Of a DNA stretch of 64,000 nucleotides, positions 27,348 through 36,295 are shown in pieces. Below the pieces are notes generated by a model, which saw only the letters and a list, made by a program, of their open reading frames with translations, made no database searches and was not told the origin of the DNA. Numbering within the stretch: position 1 is the stretch's first letter; each line of letters opens with the position of its first letter. This DNA comes from Pseudomonas weihenstephanensis (GTDB lineage: Bacteria; Pseudomonadota; Gammaproteobacteria; Pseudomonadales; Pseudomonadaceae): assembly GCF_001043055.1 (NCBI RefSeq), contig NZ_JYLF01000005.1:62001-126000 (forward strand), given 5' to 3'. Both the position numbers and the translations under genes were made by a program.

Positions 27348-27483
27348 GAAAAATCCTGAGGGGTCAATCGTTGGTGTGTCTATTTAAGGCCGGATGTGGG
27401 CGAAACGCTATTAACTAAATACCGGCCGCTTAAACCTTGGCAAAGCGCCACTACGTGCGACTAAGGTCCAATGAGGCTCAGGC

Positions 27484-27603
27484 TTAGCCTTTCGTATAAT
27501 TGCGCTCCCCTTTGTATTGAACGGCTTCGCCCCGGTTTATGACCGCAGGCGCGGGTTCAATTGTTTTCGTTTTGCGAATGATTCGCTGCTGGAGCTTGTA
27601 CAT
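27484..27603 (-). CDS. Candidate 39-residue basic protein divergent from oprD
   Basis: ATG at 27603 with AAAGGGA 5 nt upstream; product begins MYKLQQRIIRKTKTIEPAPA and ends GERNYTKG, strongly basic and without membrane segments. Its start codon overlaps the porin start on the other strand (CATG), so the two ribosome-binding sites face away from each other and each gene's leader lies inside the other. The codons look genuine, but the length is small and I recognise no family. A longer in-frame extension upstream runs through the porin gene and is a shadow. Confidence 0.35.
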   Translation of the reverse strand: MYKLQQRIIRKTKTIEPAPAVINRGEAVQYKGERNYTKG

Positions 27604-28903
27604 GGTTGTCCCTTTTTCGTTGTTGGCGCAGTGCCGGGTTGCACGCCTGAGCGCTCTGGCAGTGTGTGCCGGTGTTGCCGTACAGACGCAGGCTGGCGGT
27701 TTTATTGAAGACAGCAGCGCCAAGCTGGAAGCCCGAACGGTGTACTTCAACCGCGACTTTCGAGATGGCAGCGCCTCAAACCCGCAAGGGGCTTCCAAGC
27801 GTGACGAAACAGCGCAAGGTTTTATCCTGAATGTGCAATCGGGCTACACCGAAGGCACGGTTGGTTTTGGTCTGGACGCGCTGGGCATGCTGGGTTTGAA
27901 GCTCGATTCAAGCCCGGCGGACAGCAACAGCGGCTTGTTGCCTTCGACCGGCAGTGACCCGCGTCGTTCCAAGGATCAGTACGCAAAAATCGGTGTGACC
28001 GCAAAAATGCGTGTGGCCGACACCGTGCTCAAATACGGCGCCTTGCTGCCCGACCTGCCATTGCTCAAGTACAACGATGGCCGCTTGCTACCCAACATGT
28101 TCAATGGCGCGATGCTGGTGTCCAAGGATGTGAAAGACCTGACGATCATGGCTTCGCGCCTTAACCGTTACACCGCCCGTGACTCCACTGACGCCCAGGA
28201 CCTGCGCCTGAACTGCAAGAACAAACGATACGGCTGCAACATCACCGCCGATCACTTCAACATGTACGGCCTGGACTACAAGGTGAACGAGCGCCTCACC
28301 GCGCAGTATCACTACGCCGAACTCGAAGACATCTATCGCCAGCAATTCGTCGGCTTATTGGCCAATCAGCCCGTGGGGCAGGGCGTGCTGTCGGCCGATG
28401 TGCGGTTGCTCAAAAGTGACGATGCCGGTTCGGCCAAAGCCTCGAACATCGACAACCGGGCGATGGGCGCCATGCTCGGTTACGCCTTGAGCGGGCATAA
28501 AGTCAGCGCCGGTTGGCAGCGCATGACCGGCGACACCTCGATGCCGTACCTGGATGGCAGCAACCCGTACCTGGTCAACTACCTGCAAGTCAACGACTTT
28601 GCCAACGCCCAGGAACGCTCCTGGCAACTGCGCTACGACTATGACTTCAAGGCCATGGGCCTCAATGGCTGGTCATTCATGACCCGCTACGTGAATGGCG
28701 ACAACATCAAAGTGCTCGGCCGTGCGCAAGAAGGCAAAGAGTGGGAGCGCGACACCGAGGTCAAGTACATCGTGCAAAGCGGCACCTTCAAAGACTTGAG
28801 CCTGCGCTTTCGTAACGCCACCTACCGCACCAACTACTCAAAATTCGCCCGCGACGTGGACGAAACCCGCCTGATCGTCAGCTACAACCTCAACATCTGG
28901 TAA
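27602..28903 (+). CDS. OprD-family outer-membrane porin
   Basis: 433 aa from the ATG at 27602, which has GGAG 7 nt upstream. A signal peptide (VVPFSLLAQCRVARLSALAVCAGVAVQTQA) precedes GGFIEDSSAKLEARTVYFNRDFRDG, the hallmark of mature OprD-family proteins. The barrel follows, with repeated aromatic-ended strands, and ends in the strand LIVSYNLNIW. These porins take up amino acids, aromatic acids or other small carboxylates; the substrate cannot be named from sequence. MexT is known to reduce OprD in P. aeruginosa, but this paralogue need not be a target. A terminator follows. Confidence 0.93.
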   Translation: MVVPFSLLAQCRVARLSALAVCAGVAVQTQAGGFIEDSSAKLEARTVYFNRDFRDGSASNPQGASKRDETAQGFILNVQSGYTEGTVGFGLDALGMLGLKLDSSPADSNSGLLPSTGSDPRRSKDQYAKIGVTAKMRVADTVLKYGALLPDLPLLKYNDGRLLPNMFNGAMLVSKDVKDLTIMASRLNRYTARDSTDAQDLRLNCKNKRYGCNITADHFNMYGLDYKVNERLTAQYHYAELEDIYRQQFVGLLANQPVGQGVLSADVRLLKSDDAGSAKASNIDNRAMGAMLGYALSGHKVSAGWQRMTGDTSMPYLDGSNPYLVNYLQVNDFANAQERSWQLRYDYDFKAMGLNGWSFMTRYVNGDNIKVLGRAQEGKEWERDTEVKYIVQSGTFKDLSLRFRNATYRTNYSKFARDVDETRLIVSYNLNIW

Positions 28904-28913
28904 GCCTGGCGTG

Positions 28914-28946
28914 CGCGAATCAGACCTGAGCCAGGTCTGATTCGCG
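28914..28946 (+). terminator. Hairpin after the porin gene
   Basis: A 15-bp perfect stem, CGCGAATCAGACCTG paired with CAGGTCTGATTCGCG, with a three-base loop, 10 bp past the porin stop. No T-run follows. Confidence 0.75.
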
Positions 28947-29007
28947 GTGCTTTCACCTGCGCAGCGCTCTATAGTCAGCGGCACGACTATTGCGGAGCCT
29001 TGTGTGC

Positions 29008-29757
29008 ATGAAAACCCTCCTGCTGATTGGCATGGGCGCGGGCGATCCCGAGCACATCACTGTGCAAGCGATTAACGCGCTCAACCGTGCCGACGTCTTC
29101 TTTGTTCTGGACAAAGGTCAGACGACTCACGACCTGGTGCGCTTGCGGCTTGAGATTTGCCAGCGTTACATCCGTGAGCCGTCGTACCGCGTGGTGCAGG
29201 TCAGCGACCCGAAACGCGACAGTTCAACGCCGTCCTATACCGCTGGCGTTGAGCATTGGCACGCGCAACGTGCCGACGTCTTCACCCGCCTGATCGAAGA
29301 CCAGCTGGCAGAAGGCGAGTGCGGGGCTTTTCTGTTATGGGGCGAGCCGGGGCTGTATGACAGCACCTTGCGCATACTCGATCGGGTCCGCGCACACGGC
29401 TGTAACGGTTTTGACTATGAAGTGATCCCCGGTATCAGCAGCGTTCAAGCACTGGCCGCGCGCCATCGCATCCCCCTGAATGACATCGGCCAACCAATCC
29501 GCATCACCACCGGGCGTCAGCTCAGCGCGAACGATCTGGACAACGTGGTGGTCATGCTCGACGCCCACTGTTCATTCGACGCGTTTATTGAGCACGACGT
29601 GGACATCTACTGGGGCGCTTACATCGGCACGCAGGATGAAATTCTGATCGCCGGAAAGTTGTCCCAGGTGTGTGACCAAATCAAACAGGCGAGGGCGCAA
29701 GCCCGTCAGCGCAAGGGCTGGGTGATGGACACCTATTTGTTGCGCCGCCGCACCTGA
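29008..29757 (+). CDS. cobF: Precorrin-6A synthase (deacetylating)
   Basis: 249 aa tetrapyrrole methylase that methylates C-1 and removes the acetyl group of precorrin-5 in the aerobic cobalamin pathway. It begins MKTLLLIGMGAGDPEHITVQA, the SAM-binding GxGxGDPE start of the family, and includes LLWGEPGLYDSTLRILDR and YEVIPGISSVQALAARH, which identify CobF. Start: ATG at 29008, six codons inside a longer TTG frame, as the latter adds nothing homologous. It stands alone here, away from other cob genes, and converges with the glycosyltransferase with only 6 bp between them. Confidence 0.9.
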   Translation: MKTLLLIGMGAGDPEHITVQAINALNRADVFFVLDKGQTTHDLVRLRLEICQRYIREPSYRVVQVSDPKRDSSTPSYTAGVEHWHAQRADVFTRLIEDQLAEGECGAFLLWGEPGLYDSTLRILDRVRAHGCNGFDYEVIPGISSVQALAARHRIPLNDIGQPIRITTGRQLSANDLDNVVVMLDAHCSFDAFIEHDVDIYWGAYIGTQDEILIAGKLSQVCDQIKQARAQARQRKGWVMDTYLLRRRT

Positions 29758-29763
29758 GCACGC

Positions 29764-31062
29764 TCAAGCGGGAACAAGGCGATTTTTGGCCTCGATCCAT
29801 TGCGACATGTACTGCGTACTTTTGTGCTGATGATGACGCAGCATGGCGCCGGTAAAGTTGTTGCGCCGATGCGCCTCAAGTTGCGCCCGGCAGGCTTCGA
29901 TACGTTGCACCAAGGCCGGGCCATGGACGCTGTGCAGGTAGCGCTGAGCCAACAACGCCCGCCCGTTCAACTGGGCCTGATGCCAGGCCGACGGGTTGCG
30001 ATACAACTCAACGGCGGCTGCCGCAATGGCGCTGGCGCTTTGCGCAATGGCTCCGGCCCAGGGCATCTCACCGTGCATACCCTCGGCGCCCACCGGCGTG
30101 GTGACGTTGGGTGTGCCGCACAGCATGGCATCGGCAATTTTGCCTTTGATACCCGCACCAAACCGCAGTGGGGCCAGGCATACCCGTGCGTTGCTCATCA
30201 CCGCCAACGCATCCTCTGCCCAATTGAGCACATGAAAACCCTGTGCCGGGTTGTGCAGGGCGGTGGCTTTGGGCGGGGTGTAAGCACCGTAGATGTGCAG
30301 TTGTGCCATCGGTAGCTGCTGGCGAATCAGCGGCCAGATGCTGGTTTTCATCCATAACACCGCGTCCCAGTTCGGCGCATGGCGAAAGTTGCCAATGCTC
30401 AAAAAGTGCTGGCGCTGCTCATACGGCACATACGTTGCGGGTACGGCGTCCACCATCAGCGGGCACGCATGCAGCACGTTTGCGGGAACGTGGAACTGCT
30501 CGACCAGCAGGTCGATCTCGTACTCGGAAATCATCAGGCTCAAGTCGCTGCGGTAAATCGCGGCGATTTCACGCTGGGCCAGGTCGGTCGCGGCCATCTG
30601 CTCGAATGTCTCGCGCGGCGCCGGGGCAAACAGATCGCTGAAGTCGTCCAAATCGGGGTTGTGTTTGAGGCGCGCCTTGAGCTGCTGCTGACGTGCGTCA
30701 CGCAAGCTCTGCAAGTCTGAGGTTTCCAGCACGCGAAGGGCGTCAGGGCAATGCAGTTCGACCCGCCAGCCGAACTGCTCTTGCATCATGAAACGGTCAA
30801 ATAACACGATGTGCGGCGCCAGCTGGCTGATAAAGGCATCAAAGCTGCTGTTGTTCAGTTCAATGCTCACCTCATCAATGCCCAATGCAGCGAGGTCTGC
30901 CTTGTGTTCGCCAATGCCGGCCGGGCTGCTGAAGGTGATATGCCAGCCTTGCTGCAAAAAACTCTCGATGATTTGCATCATGTGCCCGCCCGCCGCGGAT
31001 GAGCGCGGTTCTGGCCATACGTAACCGATGATCAGAACGCGGGTGGGGGCAGTCGACGGCAT
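29764..31062 (-). CDS. Glycosyltransferase, GT-B fold (GT4-like)
   Basis: 432 aa. The N-terminal Rossmann half starts VLIIGYVWPEPRSSAAGGHMMQII, where the GGH loop after strand 1 is typical of GT4 enzymes. The C-terminal half has FLSIGNFRHAPNWDAV and RVCLAPLRFGAGIKGKIADAMLCGTPNVTTPVGAEG, the nucleotide-sugar binding region with the conserved acidic/GxGxK elements. No signal peptide or membrane helix. The acceptor and sugar are unknown. It is on the same strand as the cellulose operon but downstream of it and separated by a repeat and an orphan fragment, so a role in cellulose is not indicated. Confidence 0.85.
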   Translation of the reverse strand: MPSTAPTRVLIIGYVWPEPRSSAAGGHMMQIIESFLQQGWHITFSSPAGIGEHKADLAALGIDEVSIELNNSSFDAFISQLAPHIVLFDRFMMQEQFGWRVELHCPDALRVLETSDLQSLRDARQQQLKARLKHNPDLDDFSDLFAPAPRETFEQMAATDLAQREIAAIYRSDLSLMISEYEIDLLVEQFHVPANVLHACPLMVDAVPATYVPYEQRQHFLSIGNFRHAPNWDAVLWMKTSIWPLIRQQLPMAQLHIYGAYTPPKATALHNPAQGFHVLNWAEDALAVMSNARVCLAPLRFGAGIKGKIADAMLCGTPNVTTPVGAEGMHGEMPWAGAIAQSASAIAAAAVELYRNPSAWHQAQLNGRALLAQRYLHSVHGPALVQRIEACRAQLEAHRRNNFTGAMLRHHQHKSTQYMSQWIEAKNRLVPA

Positions 31063-31239
31063 GGGGCAGGTCCTTGAAACGCTGAGGCTGAAAAAGGCGG
31101 CAATTAGAACACAACAGGGTGGGAGCGAGTCCGCTTTGACGATGATTGCAGTCGATTGCCCAAGCCTTCATCTGCGGCCTCGGCCCGTTTATGGACGCAG
31201 CGGTCAGTGCCTTGGGCTGGCACCGGCCAACTCGCCGAC

Positions 31240-31438
31240 CGTTGAGCCCAGCACAGACGCCAAAATTCAGTCCTACACCGCGTGGCAGGCCGGGTCGCAG
31301 TTCTTCATGGACCTGAACTCGGGGCAATACGCGGGTTACGGCATGACCAACGAGTCGAAAAAAGGCCCGATTTTGAATGAAGAGAAGTTCACCATCGACC
31401 AATACACCGCTGACGCGGCCAGGGCGATGGGGCGCTAA
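31240..31438 (+). pseudogene. Orphan C-terminal fragment of an unrecognised protein
   Basis: The plus frame reads EPSTDAKIQSYTAWQAGSQF and continues through NSGQYAGYGMTNESKKG to DQYTADAARAMGR and a TAA. Codon use and composition look like a real protein end, but upstream of about 31235 the frame turns into low-quality sequence overlapping the 5' end of the glycosyltransferase gene. I infer a truncated remnant. I do not recognise the family. Confidence 0.45.
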
Positions 31439-31446
31439 TGTCATTG

Positions 31447-31576
31447 CGTTGACGACTCATGCGAGGCTGCGGAGCCACACCCCAATCACCGGGTTTACGA
31501 GCGCTTCGCGCCCGATCGCAGCCTCGTACCTCGACAGCGACTACAGGGCGTAGTCGTTGACGAGTCATGCGAGGCT
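31447..31576. repeat. REP-like element between the orphan fragment and bcsC
   Basis: A 22-bp direct repeat (CGTTGACGACTCATGCGAGG and the same with one changed base) at 31447-31468 and 31555-31576. Between them GAGGCTGCG at 31463-31471 pairs with CGCAGCCTC at 31517-31525. The layout of paired palindromic units between genes is typical of Pseudomonas REP/BIME-type repeats. Confidence 0.65.
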
Positions 31577-31664
31577 ACGTCCGGCGGTGAAACCGTCGTG
31601 AAGCCATTCAATCCGGTGCACCAGATTCGTGCCTCGAGAGCGGCTACACGTGTGGCGTTGGCCA

Positions 31665-34600
31665 TTACCGGAAGTCGGCGTACGGTATCAGCGGTTCTAC
31701 CGGCAACGGTAAATTGCCTTGCCAGGTGTCAAACGTATACCGCAGGTACATCAACGCACGGCTGGGTGCGTAGTCATCGCTGTGTTGGTAGAGCACGCCA
31801 CCGCCCAACACCAGATTGTCGGTCAACCTGCGCTCAACCAGGCCCTGCAGGCGGTAACCAAAGCCGCTGCTGCTGCCACCATCGGTTTCACCCCCCATGG
31901 CGACACCGTTAAAACCCAGATCAATCACAGCGTCCGACATTTTCGAATTCAAACCATTCAACGGGTACAAATCGCTTGAGCTGCTGTGCGCATGGGACCA
32001 GCTGAGCGAGCTTTCCAGCGACACCGACCAGTTAGCCGTCCTGAAGGCATAGTTCAACGGCACGCCAATCGAGTAGTACTCCTGCGGGCTGTAATAACCG
32101 CCCTGGCCCAAGGTGTATTCGCTCAGGTCCTTGTCGTAACCCCAATACATCAGGGTCAGGCCGGTGCGCATGCGTTCATCCGCGCTCTCCATCAAACGGT
32201 AGTAGTAACCGCCCATTGCGGTGGTTTTGTGGTTGTTCTCGACGTTTTTACCGCGCAACCAGTGTTGACCCAGGCTGGCCCATACGCCATCCACGCCACC
32301 TTCGTCGTGATTCAGCCCCAGTGTGAGGCCATTGGAGGTCACACCGCCCCACGTGATCCCGGTGGTGCGGTCCTTGGCGCCCGCATAAGACAGGATCGAG
32401 TTACTCAATGGGCGACGCGACCCGGTCAGGGTCCAGCCCAGCGAACCGATTTTGTCACTGTAGGCCACACCCCCCAGCCAGTTGGGCACATCAAAGGTGT
32501 CTGGGGTGCGGCCGATGTCGATGTCCCAGGTGTCATTTTTCCAGCCGGTGGCCATCGTGGTGCCACGCGCCGATTGCGAGTGGTTGTCGCACCCCGGATA
32601 CAGCAGACGGTTCGAGTCTTTTTGCCGTACGCCGACGCCACAGGTGCCGTATTGCTCGCGCACCCGGCCGTCGGCGTCGGTGTCGAATTTACCGGCGTCC
32701 ATGTCCAGCTGTTCTGCGCGCACCCAGCCTGTGCCATCGGCAATAGGCAGGTCCAACTGCAAAATGGTGGTCGTGGTGTCGGTGTCCGAAGTGCCTTTGG
32801 AGGCATCGTCCGAACGCCAGCCGTAATCGGTGTACAGGTGCACCGTCGGGTTTTGCCGTTGATAGAGGCTGTCCACATCACTGCGCAAGCTGCTGGCCAA
32901 CCACTCGTCATGGTCTTTGGCGCGGCTGGCCAAGGTCATGGCGCGGTTATCCCGCGGATCGGCTTGTGCAGGGGTCATCAACCCGGCACCGACCATGCCC
33001 TTGGCGTAATAGTCCAATGCCTGTCGTGGCTGTTTGGCCGCGATCAGCCGCGCGGCATCGCGGTACACCACCGGATCAGCCTGCGGGGTTTTGAGCAGTT
33101 CGGCGAACAACGCACTGGCTTTGTCCGGTTCACCGACCTCAGACCAGGCATTGGCCAGACGACGTTGCTGCGATGCGGTCAATACAGCGCTCGCTGACGG
33201 CTTGAACTGCGCTAACTGTTGACGCGCTGGCGCCAATTGCTGGCTGGCAATCAGGTTCTCAATCTGGCCCAGATGCGCTTCGGTATTGTCCGGCTGTTTT
33301 TGCAACACCTGACTATAGAGGCGCTGCGCTTGATCGTAGTCACCCCGTTCCTGCGCCCAGCCCGCGACCGTCATCAGGTCATCGCTGTTGGGCGCTTGCA
33401 TTAGCAACGCGATGGCTTGTGGCTCCTGACCCGCCTTACGCAAACTTTGCGCACGCGCCACCAGCACATTACGTTGCAGGCGCGTGCCCAACTCGCGCAT
33501 GGCCTCACTCCATTGCGGGCGCGGCAGTTGCTCCAGCGCGCTTAACGCGCTGGCGTCGCGCTCGGTGCCCGACAGGTACAGCGCGTAGGCATACAACGCT
33601 TCAGGGTTGTGCCCCTGGCGGCGCATCAGTTGCTTGAAACTGTCATCGGCGGCGCCCGGCTGGTTGATTTCACGCTGCGCGTTGGCCAGGCGATAGGTCA
33701 ACCACGGCTCGTCCGGGGTCAGGTTGCGGATTTTGCTGAGTAGCGCGACCACCTGCGGCCAGTCCTTGCGGGCGGTCGCGGTATCGGCCTGCTGGTTGAG
33801 TTCATCCCGCTCAAAACCCTGACGCAGGCTGGCGAATTCTTTCTGGCTGGCGGCGGGCAAGCGGTTAAGAAAGGCTTTGGCTTTTTCTGGCGATTGCGCG
33901 CTGTACAAACGCACCAGCGCGCGTACTGCGCTGGCATTACCCGGTTCCAGTTTGCGGGCTTGCAGCAACAAGGCTTCAGCTTGAATGTCGTTGAGTTCGC
34001 CGCGAGCGACACCGGCCAGGCCAATCAAGGCATCGGCATCGCCGGGTTTGGCTTTGCGCGCTTGTTCGAAGGCCCTGCGCGCCGTGGCGTAGTCTTTACG
34101 ATCCAGTGCCTTGTCGCCCTGACTGAGCAGCATCAAGTAATGACTGGCGTCCATCAGGTCTTGCCACTGGCTGATGAACGAGGTGTCTTGCTCTTTGTTG
34201 CGCGCTTTGATGAATGTGGCGTTGGCGTCTTCATAACGACTTTGACGCAGCAGCGCCAAACCCAGTGCGCCGTAAAGGCTTGGATCGTCGGGGTAGCGTT
34301 TGATCGCACGGCGCAGCAGACCTTCAGCCACCACCGGGGTGCGTTGCTGCTCGATCATTTGCTTGCCCTGCGCACCCGCCAGCCAGGCGGGATCCGCCAG
34401 CAGGCGCTGTTGGGTTTGCAGGGTTTTGTTGGCCTCAAGCACCGTCGGGGAGGCGGGGTAGCGTTTGATAAACGCCTGCCATGCCTGCACGGTTTTGCGG
34501 TCGACGGGCAAGGTGTGGAGGTATTCGTACTCTCGGTCTGCCGCCGCATTGCTCGCCTGCGGATCGGTGGCCAACTGTTCCAGTACAGCCAGCGCCTCAG

Positions 34601-35195
34601 GCGCACGCTTTTCTCTGAACAGCAAATCAACCAGGGTTTGTCGCAAACCGGCGTTGCCGGGGTACTGGCTGTCGAGGGCGCGCAGTTGTTCAATCACCCT
34701 GGGCCGTTGGCCGGTAATGTTGCTGCGAATACGCAGGTACTCCAGCGCCGTGGCAAAGTCGGGCGGGGCGTCGCCAAACAGCTGTTCAAAAATGGCTGTC
34801 GACTCTTCAGGGCGCCCCGCAGCCGCGAACAGTCGCGCCTGTTGCAGGGCTTTTTGACTCTGCGGGTCTTGCAGCTTCATCAGGCTTTGTGCCTGACGTA
34901 AGGCGCCAGAATCGGGGGCTACTTGCTGCAAATGGGCGAGGCGCTCGCGGGCCAGATCCGTTTTTTTTTCCAGCAGCGCCTGACGAATAGACGCCACCAG
35001 CGCTTGGGGATTGTTGGGGGCGATCAATTCCAGTCGCGCCAAAGAATCGCGCACCAGGTCTTCGCGGTACATGGCCTCACCGACCCGCACTTGCTCCAGC
35101 AACCATTGCTGTTGTTCTTGCACCGTGGCGGGCTGAGCGAGGGCCGTGGTCGACAATCCCGTGAGCAAAAACGCCCATGTTTTTAGTTTTTGCAT
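31665..35195 (-). CDS. bcsC: Cellulose synthase outer-membrane export subunit BcsC
   Basis: 1176 aa. Signal peptide (KTWAFLLTGLSTTALA), then about 18 TPR repeats across residues 30-790 that would span the periplasm, then a beta-barrel from about 820 to the end with a terminal aromatic strand (PLIPYADFR). The barrel has the BCSC_C-type motifs HLYTDYGWRSDD and GVLYQHSDDYAPSRALMYLRYTF. It exports the glucan made by BcsAB. Last gene of the operon; its start overlaps the bcsZ stop by 13 bp. Confidence 0.95.
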   Translation of the reverse strand: MQKLKTWAFLLTGLSTTALAQPATVQEQQQWLLEQVRVGEAMYREDLVRDSLARLELIAPNNPQALVASIRQALLEKKTDLARERLAHLQQVAPDSGALRQAQSLMKLQDPQSQKALQQARLFAAAGRPEESTAIFEQLFGDAPPDFATALEYLRIRSNITGQRPRVIEQLRALDSQYPGNAGLRQTLVDLLFREKRAPEALAVLEQLATDPQASNAAADREYEYLHTLPVDRKTVQAWQAFIKRYPASPTVLEANKTLQTQQRLLADPAWLAGAQGKQMIEQQRTPVVAEGLLRRAIKRYPDDPSLYGALGLALLRQSRYEDANATFIKARNKEQDTSFISQWQDLMDASHYLMLLSQGDKALDRKDYATARRAFEQARKAKPGDADALIGLAGVARGELNDIQAEALLLQARKLEPGNASAVRALVRLYSAQSPEKAKAFLNRLPAASQKEFASLRQGFERDELNQQADTATARKDWPQVVALLSKIRNLTPDEPWLTYRLANAQREINQPGAADDSFKQLMRRQGHNPEALYAYALYLSGTERDASALSALEQLPRPQWSEAMRELGTRLQRNVLVARAQSLRKAGQEPQAIALLMQAPNSDDLMTVAGWAQERGDYDQAQRLYSQVLQKQPDNTEAHLGQIENLIASQQLAPARQQLAQFKPSASAVLTASQQRRLANAWSEVGEPDKASALFAELLKTPQADPVVYRDAARLIAAKQPRQALDYYAKGMVGAGLMTPAQADPRDNRAMTLASRAKDHDEWLASSLRSDVDSLYQRQNPTVHLYTDYGWRSDDASKGTSDTDTTTTILQLDLPIADGTGWVRAEQLDMDAGKFDTDADGRVREQYGTCGVGVRQKDSNRLLYPGCDNHSQSARGTTMATGWKNDTWDIDIGRTPDTFDVPNWLGGVAYSDKIGSLGWTLTGSRRPLSNSILSYAGAKDRTTGITWGGVTSNGLTLGLNHDEGGVDGVWASLGQHWLRGKNVENNHKTTAMGGYYYRLMESADERMRTGLTLMYWGYDKDLSEYTLGQGGYYSPQEYYSIGVPLNYAFRTANWSVSLESSLSWSHAHSSSSDLYPLNGLNSKMSDAVIDLGFNGVAMGGETDGGSSSGFGYRLQGLVERRLTDNLVLGGGVLYQHSDDYAPSRALMYLRYTFDTWQGNLPLPVEPLIPYADFR

Positions 35196-36292
35196 GTGTC
35201 AATCCAGGCCGGTAGCAGCTGTCCATCCTTGTCAAAGCGATAGCGTTGTTGATCAAAGCCCTGGCCAAACAACACCAATGACTGGTTGTAGTAGGCGTCG
35301 GCGGCGGGCGGGTCTTGCTGCAAACGCAACGTTTGCACCGCGTAGGCAGGCGAGTCGCTGCCCGCCAACAGCGGCAACAGTGCCGCCGAGAAACCGGCCG
35401 GGCCTTTGCCGGTGTATTGACCGCTCAGTGCATCGACACTTTCCGGGGGGTAGCCCAAGGTTTGGGTGAGGCTGACCATCGGCGCAAAATGCTGTTGCAG
35501 AGTTTTGCGCTGGGGAGCGTCCTGGGCCAGCATGCCGACCCACAGGTACACGCGGATCGCATCGTAGTCGCCCGCGCTGCCGTCCTTGTTGTCAGGCGCC
35601 CAACCGCTACCGGCTTTCCACAGCAGCCAGTCCGGGGCAAAACCCTTGGGCGAGCCTTCGATCAGCACACGCTGCTGATTGGCCGCCAACTCGCTCCAGA
35701 CCGGCGACAGTTGGCTGAACCGCGCCAGTAACTGCGGCGGCAAGTAGCTGGGGTTGAGCCGCCAGCCCTCTGGATTGTCAAAACCCAAGTCGCCGGGCAA
35801 CAACATCAACCCCAGCTTGGGCAGTTTGCGTAGGCTTTGTGCGGCGCTGCGCCACAGCATGTTTTGCCCCATTGCGCTGTACTCGGGCACCTGCCACAGG
35901 CGCCCGGCTTCCAGCAGGCTGTAGGCAATCCACAGGTCGGCATCGGTGGCGTTGTTGCTGTCGAGCACTTGCCATTTGCCCGCCTTGGAGCGTCCCCACA
36001 ACCAGGCCGGTAAGTGCGCTTCAAGGCTGCCATCGGCCAGGTTGTTACGGGTCCACTTCAAGATCTTCGCGAAGCTGGGCTGATCGTTGGCCAGCAAGGC
36101 GAAAAACAAGCCGTAGCTCTGGCCCTCCGACGTGGTGATCAACTGCTCGGAAGAGCGGTCGATGATGCGCCCGTCACTGCTCAGCATGGCTTTTTTGTAG
36201 CGGTCCCAGGCGGGCCAGTCACAGCTGGCCGCGCTCGCCAGTGCAGGCAAACCGAGGGTCAAGGTCAGGGCGAGCGCGGCAAAGGGCTTCAT
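35183..36292 (-). CDS. bcsZ: Periplasmic endo-beta-1,4-glucanase BcsZ (GH8)
   Basis: 369 aa with a signal peptide cut near ALASAASC. GH8 features: general acid Glu56 in TTSEGQSYGLFFALL and the Asp242/Asp244 region in GDYDAIRVYLWVGM, equivalent to Glu55 and Asp243 of E. coli BcsZ. BcsZ trims cellulose in the periplasm and is needed for normal fibre export. The gene follows bcsB after 3 nt and overlaps bcsC. Confidence 0.95.
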   Translation of the reverse strand: MKPFAALALTLTLGLPALASAASCDWPAWDRYKKAMLSSDGRIIDRSSEQLITTSEGQSYGLFFALLANDQPSFAKILKWTRNNLADGSLEAHLPAWLWGRSKAGKWQVLDSNNATDADLWIAYSLLEAGRLWQVPEYSAMGQNMLWRSAAQSLRKLPKLGLMLLPGDLGFDNPEGWRLNPSYLPPQLLARFSQLSPVWSELAANQQRVLIEGSPKGFAPDWLLWKAGSGWAPDNKDGSAGDYDAIRVYLWVGMLAQDAPQRKTLQQHFAPMVSLTQTLGYPPESVDALSGQYTGKGPAGFSAALLPLLAGSDSPAYAVQTLRLQQDPPAADAYYNQSLVLFGQGFDQQRYRFDKDGQLLPAWIDTCKN

Positions 36293-36295
36293 GGT

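Noticed and set aside
31986..33197. 403-codon plus-strand frame over bcsC
   Set aside because: Antisense to the barrel and TPR part of BcsC; no ribosome-binding site or motif.
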